Below, one piece after another: positions 1-5,483 of a stretch of DNA of 6,243 nt. Numbering within the stretch: position 1 is the first letter of the stretch; each line of letters begins with the position of its first letter. Source of the stretch: Spirochaetales bacterium (GTDB taxonomy: Bacteria > Spirochaetota > Spirochaetia > DTKZ01); assembly GCA_031280945.1 (NCBI GenBank), contig JAITGB010000022.1, forward strand, positions 1 through 6,243, given 5' to 3'. Under the pieces are notes generated by a model, which saw only the letters and a program-made list of their open reading frames with translations, did not search any database and was not told the DNA's origin. A program made the translations under genes and the position numbers.

Positions 1-45
1 CGGTCCGTTTACCCGCGAGAGGGGGAGAATGGCGTGGACTATCAT
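1..45 (-). CDS. Possible start of next operon gene (partial)
   Basis: An ATG at 45-43 overlaps the TGA stop of the gpD-like gene (ATGA overlap) and opens a frame that runs to the window edge for 15 codons, beginning MIVHAILPLSRVNGP. A stop at 69-67 in this frame means the ATG at 45 is the only start available in it. In CIS operons the gene after gpD is often a gpV-like spike or a gp25-like baseplate protein, but these 15 residues match neither clearly, and no good Shine-Dalgarno sequence precedes the ATG. The true next gene may instead begin outside the window. Confidence 0.3.
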   Translation of the reverse strand, partial: MIVHAILPLSRVNGP

Positions 46-1091
46 GGGCTCATATTGCGTTTCAGGCTAAAGTCCGTGCGGTAGCCCTGGGTGTAGTCAA
101 ACCTGTGGCACACCGAACCGGCAATGTATTCGCCGCTAAAAGCCTCTGCAGCCATTTTAATCGTAACACGCATACCCGGCCTTAATTTGTAGTTTCCCTC
201 CCCGCTTCCCTGTGCGCGGGCGAAGCGGAAAGAGTTTTTTTGCAGGGCGGCGGCGGCTGCTTCCTTTGCGTCGTGGGCATCGCGCAGGGAGGCCGAGGCG
301 CACAGGGAGCGGGAAGCCGCGCCGCCTCCGGGAACAAGGTCTGTCCAGCTTTTAGCGCCGCCTACGCGCAGGGGAATGTCCTTGGGCGCGGCCTCGCCTG
401 AAAAAGCCTCGTTTTTCTGCGTATCCCAGCCCATGAATGTATATGAGGAAACAAGGCGGCGAATATTTTCCTCCGCCTCAAAATCAATGAGGTTCTTCCC
501 CCATTCGTAGATGATTTCGTCCTTCCGCGCGGTAATTTCCGCTGCAACGTACACTTTTGAATCAAAGGCGTATATGTCCTTTCCCCCCGCAGAGGCAAGC
601 CTGAGTATAAACATGAGGTCGGTTTCCGCGCTGCTTGCGGAGAACGCGGCCTTCGCGCCAAAATCCTCAACCTCGGCTTCAAGAGAGTAGCTTTGTATCA
701 CACCCGCAATAATCCCCGCCGGAGTTTTTTCCTCAAAAGAGCGGCAATGCTCCGCGGCTTCCAGTTTATAAAGGACATTGCAGCCAATAACCTCAATGCG
801 GGCCGCTCCCGATTCAGGAAGAAGGGCGCGGAAGCCCAAAACATCGCCCGCAAAAACTTCTTCTATGTCGTCCTTGTAGCCCAGATGAATGGAAACGCGG
901 CTTCCAAATGTGAGAAGCCCGCTCGCCCTCACGTCCAATTCGGCGGAGTCGAACACAAGGGAAAAAACCGAAACCCCATTTAACCTGTCGTTGACAATGA
1001 TACGCCTGAGGGCCCCCTCGTGCCGCGTATCAAGCCGCCTTCCGTCCGCGTAGATGAGCCACACAGGAGTAAGATGCGTGTTTTCACTCAT
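42..1091 (-). CDS. gpD-like (phage late control D) baseplate hub protein of a contractile injection system
   Basis: This 349-residue protein resembles the phage late control gene D / VgrG N-terminal family, which forms the trimeric hub joining inner tube to spike. Supporting segments are the HLGY...EEVFAGDVLGF strand region (about residues 69-87), the IGCNVLYKL segment (102-110), the central ETDLMFILRLASAGG segment (156-170) and SSYTFMGWDTQKNEAFSG (215-232), matching the family's 'v.GwD...k..i.G' element. The C-terminal GMRVTIK and FSGEYIAGSVCHRFD (306-332) resemble the family's closing strands. Length is normal for a stand-alone gpD. No gpV/OB-fold spike domain is fused, so a separate spike protein is expected. 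The start ATG at 1091 follows AGGAGG (1098-1103) with a 6-base spacer; only 12 bases separate it from the LysM gene. It ends in tandem stops TGA TAG. Family assignment is confident; the exact role is inferred from family and context. Confidence 0.9.
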   Translation of the reverse strand: MSENTHLTPVWLIYADGRRLDTRHEGALRRIIVNDRLNGVSVFSLVFDSAELDVRASGLLTFGSRVSIHLGYKDDIEEVFAGDVLGFRALLPESGAARIEVIGCNVLYKLEAAEHCRSFEEKTPAGIIAGVIQSYSLEAEVEDFGAKAAFSASSAETDLMFILRLASAGGKDIYAFDSKVYVAAEITARKDEIIYEWGKNLIDFEAEENIRRLVSSYTFMGWDTQKNEAFSGEAAPKDIPLRVGGAKSWTDLVPGGGAASRSLCASASLRDAHDAKEAAAAALQKNSFRFARAQGSGEGNYKLRPGMRVTIKMAAEAFSGEYIAGSVCHRFDYTQGYRTDFSLKRNMSP

Positions 1092-1103
1092 AGACTTCCT
1101 CCT

Positions 1104-1724
1104 TTAGTAAAGAGGCGGCAGCTCGACAAGCTGCCCGGGCCGCACGTTTTCCGGGTCATCGATGCCGTTGGCCTCCGCGATGACGCGCCACTTTGCGGGG
1201 TCGTTGTACTCCCGCGCCGCAAGGGAAGAGAGGCTCTCGCCTTCCCTTAAGGCAAGTTTTTTCGTATGGTCAGCGGACTCGCGGCGCGTAGAGGAAAGTT
1301 GTGTACTCGCGCTCGCGTACTCCTTAAACACAGCCCGCAGAACAGCCCGCAGAGGCACGCCGTCCCCGCGAAAAAAAGTAAACCTCTGGGTAAGGTCTTC
1401 GAGAACGCAGTCGAAACAGAGGGAACCCCAGGAAAAACGCAGGAGGGGAGGCCGGTGTTCCTGCGCGTTTACCAGCATGAGGTTTTCGATTTTTGCCGTG
1501 TGTTCGCGTACATCGGTTTTTTCTTCCGAAGTATCAAAGAAAAGCTCCATGCCAAGCCGCCTGCGCTCACCCAGGGTAAACTGAACAGGCGGCGAGTCAA
1601 GGCCAAAGACATTCATTTCGCTCCACGGCGTTTTCTTTTCGATAACGTACTCTTTGGGATTAAACAGAACAGGAATCTCCTCGCCCGTATCGAGATTGGA
1701 AATAACAGCTTTTTCAAGAGACAT
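1104..1724 (-). CDS. LysM-domain CIS baseplate/hub protein (Afp7-like)
   Basis: The protein has 206 residues. The N-terminal two-thirds, starting with a segment containing FNPKEYVIEK (21-30), is typical of the eCIS/phage LysM tail proteins that open with 'v.FNPkeys.ek...W'. RPPLLRFSWG (91-100) and DGVPLRAVLRAVFKEY (121-136) match the family's 'PP.l.f.WG' and 'dGtPvRA....F.Ey' elements. The C-terminal LysM module spans about 154-203: LREGESLSSLAAREYNDPAKW, then EANGIDDPENVRPGQLVELP. In CIS particles this family sits at the hub near the tube-spike junction, and the LysM may contact peptidoglycan or a partner. The start at 1724 follows AGGAGG (1730-1735) with a 5-base spacer. It lies 26 bases after the tube gene and 12 before gpD, the same LysM-gpD neighbourhood seen in Afp and PVC clusters. 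Family is seen in the sequence; position in the particle comes from family knowledge. Confidence 0.9.
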   Translation of the reverse strand: MSLEKAVISNLDTGEEIPVLFNPKEYVIEKKTPWSEMNVFGLDSPPVQFTLGERRRLGMELFFDTSEEKTDVREHTAKIENLMLVNAQEHRPPLLRFSWGSLCFDCVLEDLTQRFTFFRGDGVPLRAVLRAVFKEYASASTQLSSTRRESADHTKKLALREGESLSSLAAREYNDPAKWRVIAEANGIDDPENVRPGQLVELPPLY

Positions 1725-1750
1725 ATCACCCTCCTTTTAGCGCTTTACGC

Positions 1751-2191
1751 TTAATTTCCGTCCGGTATAAGACCCTCATGGGCTATTTCAAGCCTTTCAA
1801 TCGCAACGCCGCCCCCGGCCCCGGCTTCAAGCCGGGGCCCGGACCATCGGCAGGGAAAGCCGCGGAAAAAATTCCAGCGTTTCACCTCGCTGTTTGCCGC
1901 GTCCCGGAGAATAACGGAACCGTTTTTTCTTTCCGTGCGCTTGTCTTCGAGAACCGTCTCCTTGTACCAGGTAAAAAGCGTCTCGTTCTCCGTAACGCCC
2001 TTCTCCAGAATCAGATTGGGGTAACGCCCCGCCCCGTAGAATTTGTGGCTGGCGGAATTAAGACCCCCCTCCTCAACCTCAATGACCGTAGTCTCCGCCT
2101 CCAGCCCCTCGCAGTTTTGAAAGCGGGCCGCCTCTATACCGTCAATTTCCACGGTAAAAAGATACGGGGTAATCCGCCTCTCATTCGCCAT
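1751..2191 (-). CDS. Contractile tail tube protein (T4 gp19-like family)
   Basis: This 146-residue protein belongs to the T4 gp19-like tail tube family of eCIS and related tails; its hexameric rings stack into the inner tube. Evidence: PYLFTVEIDGI (9-19), RFQNCEGLEAETTVIEVEEGG (23-43, the 'f.e.sGl..e..v.e..eGG' signature), HKFYGAGRYPNLILEKGVTEN (49-69), TLFTWYK (71-77) and the ending VAIERLEIAHEGL (129-141). The length is typical. The start ATG at 2191 has AGGAGG at 2197-2202 with a 5-base spacer, 15 bases after the sheath stop. It is the only tube gene in the window; Afp/PVC clusters carry two or three, so further paralogues may lie outside. A GC-rich palindrome encodes residues 118-125 (GPRLEAGA) just before the final strand, in a loop that is slightly Gly/Ala-expanded. 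Confidence 0.95.
   Translation of the reverse strand: MANERRITPYLFTVEIDGIEAARFQNCEGLEAETTVIEVEEGGLNSASHKFYGAGRYPNLILEKGVTENETLFTWYKETVLEDKRTERKNGSVILRDAANSEVKRWNFFRGFPCRWSGPRLEAGAGGGVAIERLEIAHEGLIPDGN
1817..1839. repeat. 23-base GC-rich palindrome in the tube gene
   Basis: Perfect 11-base arms GGCCCCGGCTT (1817-1827) and AAGCCGGGGCC (1829-1839) flank one central base. It encodes tube residues 118-125 (GPRLEAGA), in the loop before the last conserved strand. It could be a small palindromic insertion or simply the result of GC-rich codons. Confidence 0.8.
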
Positions 2192-2206
2192 ACCAGCCTC
2201 CTTTAT

Positions 2207-3745
2207 TCATTCTTCCGTGATATAAACGCCCCCGCCGTCTTTTTCGGCGGTAATGCACACCTTAAAAAACTCAAGAGGACGGCTTATGGCAACGCCCGCC
2301 TCAAAAGTGAGAAAACCCGCCCCGCTTTTTTCCGGCGGATTAAGCTCCTCATCACAGCGGACGTAAAAAGCCTCCTCCGGGGAAGCCCCCGCGAGGAAAC
2401 CCTTCATCCACAAGTCAAGGAGAAACCCCGAAACCTGCCGCACAACGCGCTTACGCAGCTCGCGCGTGTTCGGTTCAAAAACAGCCCAGAGCGTCCCCTT
2501 TTTTAGGACAGACGAGATGCGCGAAAAAGCCCTGCGCACATTGATATACTTCCACTCCGCGCTGGAAGAAAGAGTCCGCGCCCCCCAAATCTTGATACCC
2601 GCACCGGGAAAGTATTTTAAAAGGTTCACCCCCCGCGCATATAAAAGCTCGTACTCCGCCTCCGTAGGACGCGCAGAAGCCCCCGCCGCGCCCTGAAGGA
2701 GAATGTTCGCCGGAGCGCAAAAAATTCCCCTCTCCGCGTCCGTGCGCGCAATACAGCCGCACACAGCCCCGGAAGGCGGCACCGCAAGGGTCTTGACCCC
2801 GGAAGGGTCAAGGGGGTCTATAAGGTCTATGGCAGGATAGTACAAAGCCGCGTACGCCGAATCGAACCTCCGCGCCCACGCAAGGGCTGCGGAAACATCC
2901 CTTCCCCCCGGCATATCAAGAACAGCAAAACGGCCCGAAAAACGCTCCGCCTGCGTAACAAGCGCCGCCTGTACGCGGAAAAAAGCCTCCTCGTTTTCCT
3001 CCCGCGAAGACGAACCCGTCTCAAGAAACCAGTGAGCATCCGGAGCCGCAATGAGGGAAACATCCTCAAGACCCTCAAAAGCCCCAAGACCCCGGTACTG
3101 CCCCGGCCCCGTATAGGAACCCGTAAAATCCCCCGAAGACATCTCCGCGAGCCCGTCCCTGCCCCCGGCGGCAGCAAGACGGAAAGCAGGCTTCGGAAGC
3201 CCCCCCGCCCCCTCCTGCCGCACCCTGCACAAAGTAGAACGCTCGTTTATGTACGACTCAAAGTACCGCGTAGAAGCCGGCCGTAACGAAAGATGAAGAA
3301 AAGTCTCGATTTTCCGCCCGCACGCCAAAATCAGCGAAAAAGACTCGCCTCCCCCCAAGTCTTTCTCGTTCCACAGCCGCGCGGAAATATAATTGCCCCA
3401 CGAACCGCAGGAAGACGCCTCAAACACAAGCTCCCCTCCCCCCGAACATTCCGCGCGCAGCGAAGCAGGACGGGCGTATTTCTCGTTCGCCGCGCGCACA
3501 ACAGCGCAAACCCGCCCCCCGCATTGAAAGAAAGCGTACACCGAAAAAGGAAGAACCCCCGCCGAGGTAAACCCCCCGAAAACCCCCCTGTACTCATCGA
3601 AACTTTTTACAAAAACAGGCGCATGAAGAGGCCCCCTTTCCGCAATGCCCACAAAACCCGCAAGGCAGCTCCCGTCAAGCCTCAAAGGACTCTCAGAATA
3701 CCCCCCGCGCTCCACATAAACGCCCGGCACGGAAAACTCACGCAT
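2207..3745 (-). CDS. Contractile tail sheath protein
   Basis: The 512-residue product is a phage/CIS tail sheath subunit, the outer contractile cylinder that drives the tube on firing. The N-terminus MREFSVPGVYVER and FVGIAERGP (31-39), FDEYRGVFGGF (49-59) and a Cys/Gly segment FFQCGGRVCAVVRA (72-85) follow the sheath N-terminal pattern. The C-terminal domain is unmistakable: VPPSGAVCGCIARTDAERG (322-340), FCAPAN (342-347), RGVNLLKYFPGAGIKIWGAR (371-390), WKYINVRRAFSRI (398-410), GTLWAVFEPN (417-426) and PLEFFKV (490-496). Twelve cysteines are spread through the protein, which seems many for a sheath. The start ATG at 3745 overlaps the end of the VWA gene by 8 bases, preceded by a moderate GGGAG about 10 bases upstream, so translational coupling is likely. 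Coding-strand G runs are frequent (at least ten of six or more bases). No second sheath gene is in the window. Confidence 0.96.
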   Translation of the reverse strand: MREFSVPGVYVERGGYSESPLRLDGSCLAGFVGIAERGPLHAPVFVKSFDEYRGVFGGFTSAGVLPFSVYAFFQCGGRVCAVVRAANEKYARPASLRAECSGGGELVFEASSCGSWGNYISARLWNEKDLGGGESFSLILACGRKIETFLHLSLRPASTRYFESYINERSTLCRVRQEGAGGLPKPAFRLAAAGGRDGLAEMSSGDFTGSYTGPGQYRGLGAFEGLEDVSLIAAPDAHWFLETGSSSREENEEAFFRVQAALVTQAERFSGRFAVLDMPGGRDVSAALAWARRFDSAYAALYYPAIDLIDPLDPSGVKTLAVPPSGAVCGCIARTDAERGIFCAPANILLQGAAGASARPTEAEYELLYARGVNLLKYFPGAGIKIWGARTLSSSAEWKYINVRRAFSRISSVLKKGTLWAVFEPNTRELRKRVVRQVSGFLLDLWMKGFLAGASPEEAFYVRCDEELNPPEKSGAGFLTFEAGVAISRPLEFFKVCITAEKDGGGVYITEE

Positions 3746-5099
3746 CGCCTTTTTTCTCCCGCCTCTTTTTCTTCTTGCCGCAGCCCAAATACTTACAGAA
3801 AGGACAAAAATCCCACGAATCCTTCATGCGCCGCCCGCAGTCAGGACATCTCCTCCTCGTTATGCCCAGCCTCCGCCTCTTTCGTATCCGCAGAATCACA
3901 TGGAGAAGAACAAGCGCAATGACAAGAAGAACCCCCGCCGCCAAAACCGCCCACTTTACCCACGCCGGAACAGGAACAATCACAGCAGTAAAAGTTTTCG
4001 CCCCCTTGCCGTAGGCATCCCTCTCATCGATGGTAAGCTCCAAAGTGTGCGTAAGCCCGTCCGCCCGAACGCTCCGCACGCGAAGGTCGATAACGTAACT
4101 CTGCATAATCCTCTGGTGTATACGCTTCAGGCTCGCCGGAATATCCCCCAGATTCCGCGCGTAGATGTAACTGCCCCCCGTTAAATCCGCAATCTCGTTC
4201 AAATTACTCAAACTCTGCGTACCCAGAACCCTGATGCCAATCGCGTACACAGGAACACCCGCCTCCGCAAGAACAGCCCCAAGCTGCTCCCGCGTAAAAC
4301 GGCTCCCCTGGTCGCGGCCATCGGAAATCACAATCACCGCCTTGCGCTCTGTACCCCTGCGCGGAGCCCTGCGCAGAACCCCAATAAGCGAATCGTAGAG
4401 CCGGGGCTGCGAACGGTCCGCCGCAAGAGAATTGATACGGGCCGGGTCAACCCCCGCCGCAGGCATCTCCTCAAAAACAGGCGCCGCCTCCTCCCCAATC
4501 GTATAAAGCGAGAACCTGTCCGCCTCCCTCATGCCCCCCATAAACTGAAAAAGCGCCGTCTTCTGAAAATCAAGCGGCTCCCCCTCCATAACGCCCCCCG
4601 CGGACACAAGAACCGAATAATCAACCCCCTCCTCGCGTAGCGAAAAAGGCGTAATCGAAGCCCGCGAAACCTCCTCCAGCGAATCCACACGAAAACCGAA
4701 CAAACCCGGCGACAGCCCCGCCACCACCTCCCCCCGCGCGTCCTCCACAACCGCGTAGGCCCTCACATCAGGAAAATCCCCTGAAATAATCTGGTCGATT
4801 CTCACAGTAAGCGGCGAGCGCGAATCCTGCGAAAATCCCCGCGCCGAAACGAAAAAAAGAACAAACGCGCATACAAGCCGAAAGAATTTTTTGGGCGCAT
4901 TTTTGCTCCGCAAAAACCGGGCTTTGCGGGGCTTCGGCCCCGGCGCTGCCGCGCCGTGGCTGCTTCGCACCCCTCCAATCCCTTGCGCAGCCAAAGGTCT
5001 TCCCTCCGCCCGCAAATACATTCCCGTTTTTCCGGTTCGCCCCGGGCGAACCGGAAAAACGCCGCGTAACATCTTCACACCGCGTACAATCCTCCCCAT
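3738..5099 (-). CDS. Secreted, membrane-anchored VWA-domain protein with C-terminal zinc ribbon
   Basis: The 453-residue reading frame has these parts in order: an odd basic 70-residue N-terminal extension encoded by palindromic repeats; a signal-peptide-like segment (KKFFRLVCAFVLFFVSARGFS, 70-90); an Ig-like strand region (LTVRIDQI...DFPDVRAYAVVED...GEVVAGL, 97-129); a VWA domain (about 158-340) with VIVISDGRDQGS (255-266) and PVYAIGIRVLG (283-293); a membrane segment (about 379-403) followed by RIRKRRR; and a cytoplasmic zinc ribbon with Cys418, Cys421, Cys432 and Cys435. The usual MIDAS DxSxS is replaced by SAGGV (166-170), so metal binding may be lost. The start at 5099 sits beside a G-rich Shine-Dalgarno with unusually short spacing; ATG at 5072 (residue 10) or starts inside the repeat are possible. 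It lies 9 bases after the FHA gene and overlaps the sheath gene. Family is clear; role in the CIS is inferred from position only. Confidence 0.85.
   Translation of the reverse strand: MGRIVRGVKMLRGVFPVRPGRTGKTGMYLRAEGRPLAAQGIGGVRSSHGAAAPGPKPRKARFLRSKNAPKKFFRLVCAFVLFFVSARGFSQDSRSPLTVRIDQIISGDFPDVRAYAVVEDARGEVVAGLSPGLFGFRVDSLEEVSRASITPFSLREEGVDYSVLVSAGGVMEGEPLDFQKTALFQFMGGMREADRFSLYTIGEEAAPVFEEMPAAGVDPARINSLAADRSQPRLYDSLIGVLRRAPRRGTERKAVIVISDGRDQGSRFTREQLGAVLAEAGVPVYAIGIRVLGTQSLSNLNEIADLTGGSYIYARNLGDIPASLKRIHQRIMQSYVIDLRVRSVRADGLTHTLELTIDERDAYGKGAKTFTAVIVPVPAWVKWAVLAAGVLLVIALVLLHVILRIRKRRRLGITRRRCPDCGRRMKDSWDFCPFCKYLGCGKKKKRREKKGDA
4900..4993. repeat. Cluster of four GC-rich hairpins before the VWA signal peptide
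   Basis: Four inverted repeats lie almost end to end. They are 4900-4906/4910-4916 (7-base arms, TCC loop), 4928-4932/4937-4941 (GGGGC, TTCG loop, GCCCC), 4942-4946/4951-4955 (GGCGC, TGCC loop, GCGCC) and 4957-4963/4987-4993 (TGGCTGC / GCAGCCA with a 23-base loop). All are translated in frame as about residues 36-67 (low-complexity AAQG, GAAAPGPKPRKAR). This density is unlike the rest of the window and suggests an inserted repetitive element. Confidence 0.8.
5025..5061. repeat. 37-base palindrome in the VWA 5' coding region
   Basis: Two perfect 18-base arms (5025-5042 and 5044-5061) flank a single central base at 5043; the arm core is TTTTTCCGGTTCGCCC. It lies inside the reading frame and encodes residues 13-25 of the VWA protein (GVFPVRPGRTGKT). 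In mRNA it would form a very stable hairpin about 40 bases after the start codon. It may be part of a mobile palindromic element together with the hairpin block at 4900-4993. Confidence 0.9.
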
Positions 5100-5100
5100 A

Positions 5101-5110
5101 CCTCCCCCCT
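5101..5110 (-). promoter_or_regulatory. G-rich ribosome-binding site of the VWA gene, unusually close to the ATG
   Basis: On the minus strand AGGGGGGAGG starts inside the FHA stop codon and ends one base before the ATG at 5099. The GGAGG part is too close for ideal spacing, while the AGGGGG part gives a 5-base spacer. The next in-frame ATG (5072) is 18 bases after another GGGGAGG. The true start is therefore uncertain between 5099 and 5072. Confidence 0.5.
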
Positions 5111-5471
5111 AGAGCAGTTTTATTTTGAAACTAAAGTCCCCCAAAAGAAGAACATCTCCATCAATGAGAGCGCTCTTGACCAAAACAGCATTGTTGATTT
5201 TAAGAGGCTCGCCGTTTCCCATATCAACAATGCTGCATATATCCGAAACAACAAGAAAAGCGTGCTGGCGCGCAAGATTCCCGCCCAGTATGCGGATTTC
5301 GCATTCCGCGCCCGAACCAATAAAGGACTTTCCCTCGTGAATCGTGTACACCTCGCCTGTATGCTTTTCTCCCAGCCTCACGAGCCAGCCCTTGAGGGGC
5401 GCAATGCACACAGGACAGAGCTTCCACGAAGGGTCCATGGCGTGGCCTTCCTTACAGTATTTGAATCTCAC
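5109..5471 (-). CDS. Zinc-ribbon plus FHA-domain protein
   Basis: A GTG start at 5471 is preferred over the upstream ATG at 5537, because AGGAGG lies 6 bases before it and this avoids a 56-base overlap with the previous gene. The 120-residue product opens with a zinc-ribbon-like segment (Cys6, His10, Cys19, Cys22; CKEGHAMDPSWKLCPVC), followed by a single FHA fold (about 28-120). FHA landmarks are KSFIGSGAECEIRI (48-61), LARQHAFLVV (66-75), GNGEPLKINN (85-94) and DGDVLLLGDFSFKI (104-117). FHA domains usually bind phosphothreonine. Here the normal GR is GS (52-53) and the normal SRxH serine is Ala67, so phosphopeptide binding may be weakened. There is no signal peptide, so it is cytoplasmic. 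It is followed at once by the VWA gene, whose own zinc ribbon resembles this one. FHA proteins act as scaffolds in some type VI systems; a similar role here is inference. Confidence 0.87.
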   Translation of the reverse strand: MRFKYCKEGHAMDPSWKLCPVCIAPLKGWLVRLGEKHTGEVYTIHEGKSFIGSGAECEIRILGGNLARQHAFLVVSDICSIVDMGNGEPLKINNAVLVKSALIDGDVLLLGDFSFKIKLL

Positions 5472-5477
5472 AGACTG

Positions 5478-5483
5478 CCTCCT
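5478..5483 (-). promoter_or_regulatory. Shine-Dalgarno that sets the FHA gene start
   Basis: A perfect AGGAGG on the minus strand overlaps the stop codon of the upstream gene and stands 6 bases before GTG at 5471-5469. This supports the GTG start over the upstream ATG at 5537 and suggests coupling with termination of the upstream gene. Confidence 0.8.

Noticed and set aside
1330..1353. Exact 12-base tandem repeat in the LysM gene, encoding LRAVLRAV
   Set aside because: The segment has the usual length for this family's 'PvRA....F.Ey' region, so the repeat is probably coincidental coding similarity rather than a duplication.
2792..2812. Inverted repeat CTTGACCC / GGGTCAAG within the sheath gene
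   Set aside because: It encodes a conserved sheath segment (DPLDPSGVKT) in mid-gene; short arms and conserved protein sequence argue against a terminator or mobile repeat.
3293..3922. Plus-strand open frames such as 1778-2506 and 3293-3922
   Set aside because: They lie opposite strongly recognised sheath, tube and VWA genes, have low-complexity basic translations and no ribosome-binding sites; they arise from GC-rich antisense frames.
4928..4955. Hairpins as a rho-independent terminator
   Set aside because: No U-tract follows on the transcribed strand, and the open reading frame continues straight through into a signal peptide.
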